Assembly (NCBI GenBank): GCA_022836615.1
Contig: MU405253.1
Location: forward strand, 186,001-250,000
Length of the DNA stretch: 64,000 nucleotides
Source: Annulohypoxylon bovei var. microspora
Taxonomy: Eukaryota; Ascomycota; Sordariomycetes; Xylariales; Hypoxylaceae
Direction: 5' to 3'
Translations under genes and position numbers: made by a program
Notes under the pieces: generated by a model
Seen by the model: the letters and a program-made list of their open reading frames with translations, nothing else
Databases searched by the model: none
Told to the model about the DNA's origin: nothing
Shown here: positions 12,117 through 24,915 of the stretch, in pieces
How the letters are laid out: every line of letters starts with the position of its first letter
How positions within the stretch are numbered: the first letter of the stretch is position 1

Positions 12117-13771
12117 TCATATAATTCCACCGGGCGGATCATAGCCAACTCCTCTTCCGTTCCCGGCACCCAGACCAGCGCTGCCAGGAGTTTCGGCGTC
12201 CGCTTGTGCCGTGTTCGTTTTCCGTAACATGAACATTGGCTTCTTCCCTTCCTTGTCCAATTGCTTAAAAAGGATCAATGGTTTTTCGTGCAGACCCAAG
12301 CATCGTTCTTGATCGCCATAGACGATATAGAGCGCGTACTGATCCCACGGGGCGTTGATCTGGTATTTCTTTAGGGCAGCTGGAAGAACCTTGTAGCAAG
12401 GATCATCCATACTGACCCTGAACGACTTAAAGATCTCGACCGAAGCTGAGTTAGAGCCGGGCGTCTCAGGAACAGGGGTTTGCATCCGCCGTGGCGCGAC
12501 GGGCTTCGAACCGTAACCGTGTTCGCTTTCCGAAAATGTCGTGCGGCCGGACGGCGTTTGTCGATCGTCGGATCGATAAGAACGGGAGGCAAGGGTGGCG
12601 CTGCCTAAAGTCGGGGGAGAGGTGGGCGAGGGTATGTTCGGAGAATAGCCAGGCGACGTGGCCTGGCCGGAGCCGTTCATAGCGGCCAGATGCGAAGATG
12701 ACAAGACGGCTCTTTCGGCGGCATTCGCGGGATCTAGGGTTTGTTCTACCGAAGGCCGCTCATGAGTAGTCTGCAGATGAGTTGGGGATGTGCTCTTGGG
12801 ATTCGTACCAAGGACGATCTTCTTGGTAGAGTATTGCCGCTTAAGACCACTCGAGGACTGATCGGACGACGGGGTAGGGGCGGGAGGTGATATTGTTGAG
12901 GCCTCATAACCGTAGCCTCCTTGGTTATTGGATAGATGGGGGAGGGGCTGCTGCGCGTCCTTAGCAAGGCGCAAAGCCGGTAGCATATCTTCGCGCAATC
13001 GTCTAAAGTCATCGGTCATGCGTCGTAGATCTTGTTCTAGGAAACCCATTCTCTCATCTCGGAGGCGAAGCTGCTCAACCAGATGCTTGATATCTTTTAG
13101 GGTCGCGGTGGCGTACTGGGCTTCGGCGTCGGCAGCTATGAAGAGAAAAAATAGGCGGGTTAATCGACAATAACATGAAAGGCGCATTACAAAGGGAGAT
13201 AGGAGAAACTAGACAAACGTACATAGTGGCACATAGTGATCACTTTCTATAGGAATATCCTGTGCCTTTTTCACATCGTAGACGCTCTTCAGTATTGTCA
13301 AGCGATGGCCGACACTGGTTACTCCCATAGCCTTGAGGTCATCGTGCAGCAGAGCCACTAAAGCTTCGCCGACGATCTCGTTCTCTGGGACAAGGGGGGT
13401 TCAAGTTAGAATGATGATCATGACGGTGACAAGAACAACAAACAAACAATAACCGATTGCGAAAACACACCAATGAACCGATCTGAGTACTGCTGTAACC
13501 CTATACTGGCGATGAAATCCGCACATTCATCGGCGTCCCATTCAGATATTATAGTTTCGGGCAATCTGTCAGCACTGCTGCGATGGCCATAGGTCGTAGG
13601 CGTATGCTCGGTAGAAGAACGACCCTCGGAGTCGGTTGGGGATATTTCAGAATCGGTGGCGAGTACCGGCGAGCTCGTGTGAACGCTTCTCTCGTATTCG
13701 TCGTCGGCGTCAGATTCCGCGTACGCGGTGCCGGAATCGAAGTTCATCGTCGGCTTTGCTTGAGGCAGCAA
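12117..13771 (-). CDS. ste50: Ste50-type adaptor with SAM and Ras-association domains
   Basis: Cytoplasmic adaptor that links the MAPKKK Ste11 to Cdc42 and upstream sensors in mating, filamentation and osmostress pathways. It has three exons (13771-13471, 13384-13223, 13135-12117) and 493 aa. After an acidic S/T-rich leader (YAESDADDEYERS), a SAM domain covers about residues 75-145 (SEWDADECADFI..GLQQYSDRF, then GEALVALLHDDLKAMGV..GHRLTIL), split by an 86-nt intron. A short coiled-coil-like helix follows (LKDIKHLVEQLRLRDERMGFLEQDLRRM). A long P/S-rich linker leads to a Ras-association domain at about 385-461 (SVEIFKSFRVSMDDP, WDQYALYIVYGDQERCLG, FMLRKT). The C-terminal tail is Gly-rich. Met9 (13747, MNFDSG) may be the true start. 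The SAM+RA order and spacing make the call secure. Confidence 0.93.
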
Positions 13772-16062
13772 AGGCCTTGTTCAATATAATATAAAAATCA
13801 ATTTGAGACTGTGGCGTTATTTAGGTTATGTCGTTTCTTGCGTTTCAGAACTCCTTTTTCTTGTTTTTCCTTTTTGCTTCTTCCTCTCTCGATTTTTGCT
13901 GTCTCTCCTTCTCTTTCACCCCTCCCTCCTTTTTTTTCTCCTTTCGGCAGGATTGTTCAAAGACGGATGTCCAAGAACGACGAGGGTCCACAACAGCCTA
14001 ACTTTCGATAATATGTTTCTCTCTTGAAGGGACTCTCTTCGTGGGATATCTCTAGAAAAATTCAAACTAATGAATTGCGGGTTATCGGGAATAGTACAGG
14101 TGCATATATGTAAGATGGGATGTTGATTTGGCAAGACAACAATGAGTAAAAATGGTATATTCGATAGGCGAAAACGCTGTATAGGGGGAGAGAGCGAGCG
14201 TATGATTTCGAAGAAACAAAAAGTCGGAGACTAAAGTCGCAGTCGTAATGGTAGTAGTAGAGTTGTTGTTGTTTGAACTGGAATTTGGTTGTTAACGATT
14301 GATTTGAGCCCTGAAGGTTGCAAAAAACAAAAGAGCCTAGAAGCCGGAAGCCAGAACCCAGAACCCAGAACATTGACCAAATTACAGAAACCCCAGCAGC
14401 GCTTTGCAATTCTCCAGGTGCAGTGGTGCAGGTGGGACCCGCTTCGCATTCAACTCAAACTGGAACCTTGGAAAGTCTGTTCCTGATGGGATGTTCCTTA
14501 CTGGTCCATAGCGATTCCCCTAGCGATCCCCTAACGATGCATATCCATTAGTCCCATTGGTCAGTTGCACTACTTCTGTACCCGTCCCTGCCCTCCCAAA
14601 TTGAAACTGCACAGCATAAAAAGGGGGTACACAGCCCCAGGGCCAGCTGTACATAAACTGCCGGGCGTTTCTGATGCTACCGCTCATGTACCTGAGCGGA
14701 CCTAGTTGGGTACATTGTAGCCGCTGCTTGGCGCCCTTTCCTGTCTTTCTTTCCACCCTTCCACCCTTTTCTCACTTCGGAATTCAAAGTGGAGATCTTC
14801 GAACGGACCACCATTTGAACCAGTGGGTCTCTCCCGGTCCGCAATGTTATATGGGTCCTCAATATCTCAATACCCCTGTTTTTCTAACCACCAATTTATA
14901 CAGTATTTGATGTATGTACTCGTCTACTCACATGTCATTATTCTCACATGTCATTATTCTCACATATCATTATCGATCACTGCTGTTGCCATTGCGGTTG
15001 CAATCTATGATAAGGATCATTTTCTTGCTGATCAAGATCGGGGCGCAGTACCGGATCAGCATCCGCCCTAGTAGCATTTAATCAAATAAGCTTTCTTATT
15101 ATTATACTACATATGTACGCACATGGGCTTTGCGGAAATATCCGTTTAACGTTGGCGTAGTTACAGCCAGAGCGCCGACGATAGTCATTCGCTTCATTGG
15201 AAACCCATTGGGCTTTACGGCGTCTAGGTCAGCCTGACGTTACATTCGCTTCTACCGACTCAGCGGCACGCACCTTTCGTTATTCGTCATCTATCAACTT
15301 TGACCATTCTTCAACATATCATGGACAAAATGATCATATCTAAGCGAGAGGGTTGCGTTGATTGGTAAATCGTAAAGCTTAGCAACTAGCGTACAAACTT
15401 CTAGCTCATAGATACTTTGTAAGAACAATGCCAACCGGTGAAGTCGTGAAATAGCTGTGGATAGACCCCCCACATCAGTACTTGATGGCTATTAGATATC
15501 AAGTTGAAGTTGAGCCACTCCCGAGAAGGGGAAACATTCTAAGCGTTTAAAGCCTACACTTTGAAACAAAGAAGCGGTTTCTTGGGCAGAATGAGGGTTG
15601 CCTAGGAATATACGGAATTACATATCACATGAGCAGTAACCTTGATCACCCGCATCAACTACAAGGCATATAAGGTAGCGAACGTATTTGTATTCCTATT
15701 GAACATGATTAAGGCCTTGTCCACAAGAGACAGGCTGAAGGTCTGTGTCGACCCAAGGCCGATTGACAAGGCCGGCAATACAATAAGTACAGCGTCGGGG
15801 TATCTTACTATAGAAGTTGTTGCGCCTCGCTCGTCCTTTTGACATACCAGCCGGCGTGAAGAAGTGAACCAAGGTGTATCTGTAAAGCGAGTGCGGGCAA
15901 AACCCCCCCGAATCCACAACCCATTACCGGCCCGCGGCCGTCTATTACCAACACAACTCCAAGGCGCCCTAGTTTGACAGATGATGTGCTCCCGTACCTT
16001 GATAAAACGCCTTGATGCAAGTTATTCACATCCGCCAATCGCGGAGCGACAGATTAGATAGT
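13772..16062. other. Spacer between the ste50 start and the lcb2 end
   Basis: About 2.3 kb. The first 300 bp upstream of ste50 is CT-rich on the plus strand (13850-13945), which looks like a leader or core promoter. A 17-bp direct repeat lies at about 14931-14970. No coding region is convincing. Confidence 0.5.
14930..14972. repeat. Short tandem repeat, about 17-bp unit, 2.5 copies
   Basis: The unit CACATGTCATTATTCT is repeated with one change in the last, partial copy (CACATATCATTAT). It lies in a spacer, and no function is seen. Confidence 0.7.
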
Positions 16063-18060
16063 CTACCGTAACCTGATTTTAGCATCTTCTGCGCCCTGAG
16101 CGATAACCTCTTCGAGTGACCATCGAGGTGATTCGATGACACCCTCGAGTCCGCTTGCCTTGCGCCACGCCTTTTCGTTTTCGGGAGCAACTCCTTCCGG
16201 CAGAGGCTTCAGACCCCCTGCAACGCCTGTGGAAAACTTGAGTTGCAGGATGTCTCCGACTTCATCACAAGCAGCTAGAAGACGGTCCATGTCATCTTTG
16301 TTGTGGGCGGCTGATACACAGAATCGAGCACGAGAGCTAATCAAAGGAGTTGCAGGATATCCAACGACGACAACCGAGATATTGCGCTTGAGCATTTCAT
16401 GACTGAAGGCGGAGATCTTAGCCGGGTTGTACAGAGCTACGGGGATAATAGGCGAATCATCATGGCCGTAGACGATCAAGCCGAGACGCTTAAGACCGAG
16501 ACGAAGATACCGGGAGTTGAAAGCAATGCGCTGTAGTCGTTCTTCGCCTTGGCCAGGAACAAGGTCACCAGAAATGATCTTCAGCGAAGCCATAATCTGC
16601 ATCAGGACAGCAGGGGTAGGAGATTCGCCCAGCACGGTGGCAGCATTGGAGCTTCGGAGCTTATCAATGATATGCTTATCTGCTGCCACATAACCTCCAT
16701 TAGCACCGAAAGATTTCGTCAAAGTACCCATCAGAACATCGATCCGGCTGGGGTCAACGCCGAAGTAGTCGCATACGCCGCGGCCATTGGGGCCAAGAGC
16801 ACCAATGCTGTGGGCTTCATCAACGTAGAGAGCGAACTTGTACCTATCCTTGAGGGCTAGGATACCGAGCAAATCACACATGGTACCTTCCATGGAGTAC
16901 AGTCCCTCGATGGCGACAAGGATCTTCTTCCAAGGGCGGTGAGTTCGAGGCTGACCCTGGGCAATTGCTTCGCGTAACCGTTTCTCCAAATCCATCATAT
17001 CGTTATGTCTAAACGAGCGAATGACAGCGCCAGAAAGACGGGCACCTAGTCGGATTGAGGCATGGTTCAGCTCGTCGGACAGAATCAGGCAACCTTTGGA
17101 GACAAGAGCAGGAAAAGAGCTAGCATTCGTAACAAAACCCATCGAGAAGACCATGGCAGCAGGTTTTCCGACGAAGGATGCAACCTCCTTCTCGACTTCA
17201 TTGACAAGATCCGAAGTACCCGAATCAGCGCGTGGACTGCAGAAACTGAGACCGTATCTTTTGACACACTCCTCAACGGCATTAGCACAGGGACCCTCGG
17301 ACTGCGCAAATCCAAGGTAGTTGTACGAGCTCATATTCAAAGTTTCCGTTGTTCCGCCAGTATACTTGTAGGTCTCATTGAAGTCCTCAGAGATACGTGT
17401 CACAAGATTGATATATCGACCCGGAACTCCAGTGCTCGTCCTGGCGAAGCAATCGTCTATACGCTGTTTCAGTCTTCTGGTGTAAAAGCTGTCGAAGTCG
17501 TCATTCAAGGGGGCGTATCCATCATTTGCGCGAATAGTCTTGTAGGTCTGCTTTTTACTGAATCTCTTTCCGAAAAAGTCCCTTATATGGCCGAGAGCAA
17601 GAAGAAGTAGATAGCTGATATAGGTGGTTAAGACATAATAGTAAGGTGGCTCGTCGATGACTGGAGCCTCTAGGGGTTCTCCATGGTGCTTGCTCACGTA
17701 GCGGTGGCTTGGGTGAACCAATGGACCGAACTGAGCATCAAATCGTTTCTGGCGTGAAATTTCGGTGGAATCGGGGGGCTGAAATAAGGTAGTAGCCGGC
17801 TCATCGTTGTTGGGTTCGCCAGTGGCCGTAGAGAGAGAAATAGAGGGTAACGATAAGTTAGGAGTGGTAATAGAAGGAGTGGAATTGTTCTGCATGGCCA
17901 TCAGGGCTTGCTGAGCGGTGGGTTGGTTTGTCTTCGCGGATGGAGAGAAAAATGAACTGAGGCGGTTTCCTCTGGATTGGGACGGTCTCCTCTCGCCAGG
18001 CCTCTCGGAGTGTGGCATGTTTGTGGAATTAGTAAAGGGAATTGAGATACGTCGTGGCAT
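16063..18060 (-). CDS. lcb2: Serine palmitoyltransferase subunit 2 (Lcb2)
   Basis: PLP-dependent alpha-oxoamine synthase of the ER membrane. With Lcb1 it condenses serine with palmitoyl-CoA, the first committed step of sphingolipid synthesis. It is a single 665-aa exon. A low-complexity N-terminus of about 105 residues precedes a hydrophobic segment at about 140-157 (YVLTTYISYLLLLALG). The catalytic fold then follows: NMSSYNYLG, YGLSFCSPRADSGTSDLVNEVE, SDELNHASIRLGARLSGA, VDEAHSIGALGPNGRG (about 414) and MGTLTKSFGANGGY, where Lys449 is the expected PLP-binding lysine. SRARFCVSAAHNKDDMD sits near the end. The Lys marks it as the catalytic Lcb2 rather than Lcb1. The N-terminal tail (PSQSRGNRLSSFFSPSAKTN) looks disordered, and Met15 is a possible internal start. 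Confidence 0.96.
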   Translation of the reverse strand: MPRRISIPFTNSTNMPHSERPGERRPSQSRGNRLSSFFSPSAKTNQPTAQQALMAMQNNSTPSITTPNLSLPSISLSTATGEPNNDEPATTLFQPPDSTEISRQKRFDAQFGPLVHPSHRYVSKHHGEPLEAPVIDEPPYYYVLTTYISYLLLLALGHIRDFFGKRFSKKQTYKTIRANDGYAPLNDDFDSFYTRRLKQRIDDCFARTSTGVPGRYINLVTRISEDFNETYKYTGGTTETLNMSSYNYLGFAQSEGPCANAVEECVKRYGLSFCSPRADSGTSDLVNEVEKEVASFVGKPAAMVFSMGFVTNASSFPALVSKGCLILSDELNHASIRLGARLSGAVIRSFRHNDMMDLEKRLREAIAQGQPRTHRPWKKILVAIEGLYSMEGTMCDLLGILALKDRYKFALYVDEAHSIGALGPNGRGVCDYFGVDPSRIDVLMGTLTKSFGANGGYVAADKHIIDKLRSSNAATVLGESPTPAVLMQIMASLKIISGDLVPGQGEERLQRIAFNSRYLRLGLKRLGLIVYGHDDSPIIPVALYNPAKISAFSHEMLKRNISVVVVGYPATPLISSRARFCVSAAHNKDDMDRLLAACDEVGDILQLKFSTGVAGGLKPLPEGVAPENEKAWRKASGLEGVIESPRWSLEEVIAQGAEDAKIRLR

Positions 18061-20349
18061 TTCTATAGGTGGTAGAAATCGGTAACGGGATGTTATATAT
18101 TATGGCGGTCGTAGGAGAGCGAGATTCGCTAGAGCGCCAGAAACTGAGGTTGACTATTTCGCGAATCTAGAACAACGTTAATCCAGAGCCATGGGTTTAT
18201 TAGGTTCATGCAATTGCAAGGTTGGACATTGAAAGGGGAGAAAACGTTGTGGTTAATAACTTTTAGGAATAGGCAATCAAGGAACAGAGAAAATGACAGT
18301 AGATTTGAGTTTGGGTAATGAAATATTGAGCAACATTGAAGCCACAGAGCTGGACCTTCTCAAAACTTTGGTAAGGCAATAGTAGTTTTATGAAAGAGAG
18401 AAGGTGCAGTGTGATTTCGATGTTTCCTAGCCACGCAAATTGTAGCGCCATAGAAGGAGACAATGAAAGACTGATGAATTCGTTTGTACCAACAATAGAA
18501 GAACAATGCGCATCTGGACTCGCCCATGCGCAACAATATTTGAACAGAATAAATATGACGAATGAGCTTACCTTACTATTTCCCAGATCCCTTCGTCTCT
18601 AGTTCGTACATACGTTATCCTCGAAGCTGTTGTGATTTGTCTATCGGTCCACGGATGAACCGGTCGGGGAAGCTCGAAGCTATGTAATACCCTAAGCTGC
18701 AGAGCTCGAAAGAGGGAGTGAGGTTCAATTGGCCGAGGGCTGATATCGAGGAAACCAAGGAGCGTGGTTAAGGGAAAAGATAATTCCCGTCGATAACAAC
18801 ACAACGTCGACAACTGCCCTCACTACCAACAGCGCCTTTCTAAAGTTGACAAGGAAGAGAGGTGCACGATGTGAAAAAAGGAGAGACGGAGTGAGAAGAG
18901 ATAAAATGAAATTTAGCAATTCGATTAATGGGAAGAGTTTCGAAAGGTGGGTCTAAATTAGCATATATCGTACCTTTGTACTAATTACATAAAATTCCAT
19001 AATACTGTAGATTAGCTTTTAGGACCGTCCAAGCCACCGTGTTATGCGAGAGTTTCGGGGCGCTTAGGTACAATCAGGTAAGCCAATGAAATAAGATTAG
19101 TAAAGGATGGATCTATCCGTTTTCCCCCCTTAATAACTCTTAATAAAAAGACCTACGGTTATAAACTGACAATGCCGAAAATCTTACATATCATCACAGC
19201 TATATGTACCAACCCGCACTATCCGTCAATACCACCACCTCTTTTTTTTCTCTGTCTTTCCGGGCGATCCGTGCTCCACTAGTGCTCATATTGTGGGGCA
19301 GCTAATACTAACCCTCCTTTAGCTAGGTATTTCGCGTTCTATCAAGAACCCGTTTCGGCGAGTTGCGCTTTTGCGATTCTCCATTACTACGTGCAACCAT
19401 TCATAACCATCGAACCTTGAAATTTATCTGGCTCGAGACTCCAATTTCGCATTGAAGCTATCTAAACTTTAAGTATAGCTCTTATCTACATGTAAGAATC
19501 AAGACTATTATTAATACCATTGGTTAACATTGAATGCTGTGAGAATTTGAAAGCATTTTCCTCGAATAACGAATACGCGCATTACAGGGCAATAGAAAGT
19601 GGCGCCAGTTGCGAAATTACTTCCGAGTGCTCCCTCATTTTGAACCACGCCATTAACCCTTGGCGGGGGGCTTCAAATTGGTTTTATGATCATGTTACGG
19701 AGTAATGATGACAGCCGGTATTTGAAGGATCGATTAATCCATCCGTATTTCATAAAATGCCTTATACACGTATAAAGGTAATCTATGAAATCTGGGAAGC
19801 AAGTGAACTCTCTTTATGACATATCTCTTTGATGGACGCAAGGTGCAGGCTGCAAGGTGCAATATCCCAGCCCTACCATAAATTAAAGCTTAAAGCTTAT
19901 TTTCGATAAGACTTTCCTGCGATGGACGGTTCCGCGCTGAGTTCCCAATAGCGGGAATAGCTCGCATAATATGTACAGATCCATCTATCAAAGACGGAAC
20001 CTGCGTTCATAAGAATTTGAAAGTTCGAGCTCACAGAGTTACACATCAGCCACAGTTGACATAAGATTACACATGTGCATGTAATTGCTGGTCCTTTTTT
20101 TAACTTTAGATACGGAATGCCACAGGTATGTATTCTTACCTATGTAGATAGGTACATGTGGTTAGCTTATTCGGTTCCCCTTCGGAGCAGAAACGGACTT
20201 CTACAACAATTGACCATCGTGAGCTCAACACTTTCTCCAAATCCATAGCCTCCAATCATACTAAGCACTTGACCTTCCCTCGGACACCTGTCTATTTATT
20301 TATAATTTAAATTCAATCTTCTTATTATATATATATCTGTGTATTTGCA
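18061..20349. other. Divergent promoter region between lcb2 and acetoacetyl-CoA synthetase
   Basis: About 2.3 kb without a credible gene. It is AT-rich in places. A small direct repeat (CAAGGTGCA, twice) lies near 19839-19861. The region just before 20350 is very AT-rich, which suits a core promoter. Confidence 0.5.
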
Positions 20350-22636
20350 ATGACTGTTAACCACAAACCAGCGCCGGTCGAGTTATGGAGGCATCCGAAT
20401 CCTTCCTCGACCCAGATGTACAAGTTTCTAGAGCACGTGAGATCAAAGTATGGCATTGACATCAAGGACTATCCAGACTTATACAAATGGTCTATCGAGA
20501 ACGTCTCGGACTTCTGGGAAGAAGTATGGCTGTCTTGCGGTATCAAAGCGTCTAAGTCTTACTCTTACGTATGTATTCTTAGCTATTTTGATGTTTTTCT
20601 AAGATGGAATTCACACCGTATTCTCACTATCTTAATATATATATCTATTCCAAAACTTCTACCTCGTATGCAATCTCAATTAACATGCCACTTATATCTA
20701 GGTCTTGCCAGATAATGTGTCTATGTTCCCTAGGCCGGACTTCTTCTCGGGAGCCCGCTTAAATTTCGCGGAGAATATCCTATTCCCGGAGAAAGCTGAT
20801 GTTGTAGAGTCCTCGGCTGCTGTTATAACAGTCACCGAAGTTGAGGGACAACTCGTATCGACGACATGGGCCGAACTACGGGAGGCCGTACGCCAGTGCT
20901 CTAATGCGCTGAGAGTCGCCGGCTTAAAGCCCAAGGACGTAGTTGCTGGATTTGTCTCTAACCATACGCAAGCTCTCGTAGCAATGCTATCAGCAGCAGC
21001 TGTTGGAGCCGTGTGGACAGGGATAAGCCCAGATAATGGAGTGAGCGCAGTACTGGATAGATTGGTTCAGATTGAACCCAAAGTCCTCTTCGCGGATAAC
21101 GGCACCGTATATAATGGCAAATCGTGGTCGAGCACGGATAAGACATCAAAAATTGTCGACGAGCTTAAGTCTAACGGCCTAGATCTTGTCATTGTGATAA
21201 ATAACGTACAAAATTTCGGTTTAGACTTGGAAGCTCTAGGCGCGAAAGGGGTTGTGACTAAGGAATATGAGAGCTTTTTGAAAAGGTATTTCCTGAAAAT
21301 CAAGACGTTTATATACCTAAACAGCATCGGAATTAACATAGTCTAGCGGTAACGATGGTCCCCTAAGATTCGAACAACTCCCGTCATCGCATCCCCTATA
21401 TGTCCTATACTCTAGCGGCACGACCGGTCTTCCAAAGGCGATAATTCACACAGCATTAGGCACTCTAATTCAACATAAGAAGGAGCACTTTCTTCACTGC
21501 TCGATGGACTCAACTTCGAGAATGCTCTATTATACCACTACATCCTGGATGATGTGGCACTGGAGCATATCGGCACTTGCCTGCGGCACTACTTTAATTC
21601 TGTACTCGGGCTCGCCTTTCAAACCACATGGTTACCTCTCACTGCCCAGACTCCTCTCCTCGCTACGAGTAACGCACTTCGGTACCTCGGCCGCATATCT
21701 CACTGCGTTAGAAACCAATGACATATATCCTGCTCAGTCACTTGACCTTTCCCACTTGCAAGCCATCTACTCTACGGCCTCACCCTTACCACCCTCGACC
21801 TTTTCCTTTATCTACAAGGCATTTCCTGCTCACATTAACTTAGCTTCTATTACTGGTGGTACTGACATAATCTCCTTGTTTGGTGCTCCATGTCCGTTAC
21901 TTCCTGTCTATGTTGGCGAGATTCAGTGCGCAGGTCTCGGGATGGCCATCGGCGTCGTAGACTCCATCAGCGGTGCCCCGACGCCAGGTGAAGATGGGGA
22001 ATTAGTGTGTACAAAGCCGTTTCCTTGTCAGCCCCTGACCTTCTGGGGACCCGATGGCGAAGCCAAGTACCGTGCTAGCTATTTCGAGCGTTTCGATAGT
22101 ATATGGCACCACGGCGACTTTGTGCGAATCGATACAAATACGGGTGGCTTGACCATGTTGGGGCGCAGTGACGGCGTCCTCAAACCAGCCGGCGTGCGGT
22201 TCGGCAGTGCGGAGATCTACAATGTGCTGACGAAATTTTTCGGAAGCGAGGTCGAAGATGCGGTGTGCGTTGGCCGGAGACGGGAAACGGACCGCGATGA
22301 GACAGTCTGCTTGTTCATCCTCATGGCCGAGGGAAATAAATTCACCCCAGAACTCCGCGAGAGGATCACGAACGCGATCCGGAGAGAACTGAGCCCAAGG
22401 CATGTTCCGGGTGTGATAGAGGAATGCGGAGCAGGGATTCCAAAGACTGGAAACGGGAAGAAGTACGTTTACACTGCTTTGTTTCTAGATTGATCTTAAA
22501 CCCTAACTAATGACGTGTCAGAATTGAGGTCGCAGTCAAACAGATCCTATCAGGCATCAACATCAAGACAAATGCTAGCGTAGCAAACCCAGAGGCCCTT
22601 GCTTGGTTTAAAGAATGGGCGGTGACGCACGATTGA
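20350..22636 (+). CDS. Acetoacetyl-CoA synthetase (AMP-forming)
   Basis: Cytosolic adenylate-forming ligase that turns acetoacetate, ATP and CoA into acetoacetyl-CoA for sterol and lipid synthesis or ketone use. It has four exons (20350-20568, 20702-21285, 21347-22462, 22522-22636) and 677 aa, the normal family length. The family N-terminus is clear (ELWRHPNPSSTQMYKFLEHV, WSIENVSDFWEEVW), then MFPRPDFFSGARLNFAENIL. The AMP-binding P-loop reads LYSSGTTGLPKAI. TTTSWMMWHWSISALACG and DGELVCTKPFP follow, then the hinge region TMLGRSDGVLKPAGVRFGSAEIY. Near the C-terminus KTGNGKKIEVAVKQIL supplies the catalytic lysine, split by the last intron. The first intron (133 nt) is AT-rich. The gene is convergent with the deaminase gene 284 bp away. 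The N-terminus distinguishes it from acetyl-CoA synthetase. Confidence 0.94.
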
Positions 22637-22920
22637 GATAATCGATATATAACGAGGTTACGGGGTAAGACAGATAGTTATCATTTGATTTATCAGCGAT
22701 AGATATTCACTGTGTCGGTGCTGGAGCGAAATTGATTGAGCTGCCTCATAGATTTACTAGGAAATTTCAAATCATACATATCAAGAGAACGCAGACTCTA
22801 TGAAATATCAAGGGGTAACTAACATGAAAAAGGAGGGCAGATGGGATGTATACTCACTATAAACTATCCCCTCTTTCACGTCAACTATCGTCTCTCGTAG
22901 CAAGAGTACCACCTATACAC

Positions 22921-24280
22921 TCACCACATAATCTCCCTTAGCCTTGCCTTCTCGTCATCTCCTGCAAAGATGACATCTATCCCTTTCTTTGCCAACCCTA
23001 AGATTTCATCTCGCCGTAGGTTGAAATGCTCCTGAATAAGCCTCCACTCATTCGACAGGGGACTGCCAAAGACACCCACATCATCGGTCTAATATCTCCT
23101 CGTTAGCCAGATACCCACCAGGAAACGCGCAAGCCTTCACGCTTCGACTTACACACGGAACGACAACCGGTCCGTCGACACGCCACCACTCCCCGAAGTG
23201 GTGGGCCTCGAAGCTGCCCACGATCATCTTCGCGTGCACGTTGCAGCTCAGACACAGCTCCAGCCCAATCCCCGCCCGCGCCGCGATCTGCCGCTTCACC
23301 GGCTCCGGCACGTGTATGACGTGACCCAGCCGGTCCGGCATCCAGCCCATCAGCGTGCGCAGCTCCGCCGCGCCGGCGCTGGCCTCCGCTTCCGCGAAGT
23401 GCACCGTCAGCTTCAGCCCCGCGGCCCGCGCCTCCTCGACGGCCGGCGTGAAGAGTGACACGTCGCCTTTGGTCGGGTCGCCGCACAGGTCCACGGCCAC
23501 GACGCCGCGGTCGCGGAACCGCGTGGCCAGAGCGACGACCTCAGCTGCTTGGGAGGGCGTGTTGCGCCGGTCGATGGATAGGATTATACGCGCGTGTAAC
23601 GATGGCGCTGAGGACGTAGCTTCAGATATCGCAAGAAGCACGGCCGCGACGTAGCCGGCTTTGTCAAGGCCCGCGGCCGGCAGCGCACGCGGGGTTGTGC
23701 GCAGCTCGAGGTACACTACGCCGTCGCGCGCGAAGTCCTGGATTACGGATTTGGTGGAGTAGGCTAGGGACTCGGCGTCGTCGATTAGGTTGTAGATATA
23801 TGAGGAGAATAGCGGGAAGAAGCTGCAAGATTTTATCTCAGCTTTTCTTTCCTGCTTGCTTGCTCATGTGTGTGCGGTGAGATGAGGCGCTTCTTACGTT
23901 TTGAGGTCGTAGTCATGTCGACCAGGGGGCATCACGATTAGGGGGTCTTCGAGGTCGGTTTTCCCCGCCGCCTTCTTTACTTCCCAGATCTCGTGCAGAC
24001 ATTGCCGACTGATGCTTCCGGTCAGATGGGCGTGGAGCTGTCAGTCCGATGGATACAGGTTAGTATGATCGAGTAAAGCTACGGAGTTCGAGTGGTAAGA
24101 AAGGCGGGTGGGGGTGAGCGAGTGGATGAGTGAGAGCGACTGAGCTTATCACACTACCAGCGACCCGAGCTGTCGGTAGAGCATCTAGGGATGAAATAGA
24201 CATGTCATAATTCATAGTGTCGATATAGTTACCTCAATCTTAGGCATGGATTTAAAGTCTAATCCAGGTTCCAGCGTCAT
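22921..24280 (-). CDS. Adenosine-deaminase-like metalloenzyme (ADAL / N6-modified AMP deaminase type)
   Basis: Zinc amidohydrolase of the ADA superfamily, with 341 aa in four exons (24280-24233, 24037-23898, 23822-23153, 23088-22921). The first intron is long (195 nt) and splits the metal motif: exon 1 ends MPKIE and exon 2 begins LHAHLTGSIS, giving the E-LHxHLxGS signature. Later motifs are VVYLELRTTPR, VVAVDLCGDP, LTVHFAEAEA (second His), RLGHVIHVP (catalytic His) and LCLSCNVHAK. Exon 4 supplies PCTDDVGVFGSPLSNEW, with the conserved Asp pair. These features and the length fit ADAL proteins, which remove the amino group from N6-methyl-AMP, rather than adenosine deaminase proper. The exact substrate is inferred. 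Exon 3 is strikingly G+C-rich compared with exons 1 and 4. Confidence 0.92.
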
Positions 24281-24913
24281 GGTTTTGTCGGGAGCCGGCA
24301 GCGGAACCGCGTAGAGTACCTAAGGATACTGGTAATTTATCGTATTGATCTACTTTGTAATTAATCTCAAGTTGAAGGGCTGAACTTGTTTCTGTTTAGG
24401 CAGCGTCGTTAGGAATGTTTATATTGTTATTGGTAAGATATTGATGTTGAATTGAATGGACCGGCTGCTATCTTTGCGAGTTGAGTATAGATGAATAGGC
24501 TCTATTCCCGAGATCATGAGCTTAGCTACATACCTAGCCTAACTAAGGTGTATGTATCGGCGTAGCGTACTTACACGCGATAGCTGCGCTACCTATTTAC
24601 TCACTTACGAAGATTGGTAACAATGACTTACAAAATACCTACTCGATGACAAGTCTATTACGAACGATACTAGCTATTTTCGATATATACCTATAAAACT
24701 TCTTAGTCTTATATGAATATGAACGCTATGATACTTATGTACTGAGGTATTTTATTAATTTTTATTCTGACGCTGATGTTCCCCTTTTCTGTCCATAGTC
24801 GTCGGACGTTAATATCATGGACTTGTGATCAATACTATAGTAAAAGGACTTCAATATCGGCAAATCCGAGAATAATGATGGTATCTCAAGTCACATTTCT
24901 TATTGACTGATTT
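24281..24913. other. Spacer upstream of the deaminase gene
   Basis: About 630 bp, AT-rich beyond 24350, holding the presumed promoter of the deaminase gene. No gene seen. Confidence 0.5.
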
Positions 24914-24915
24914 TA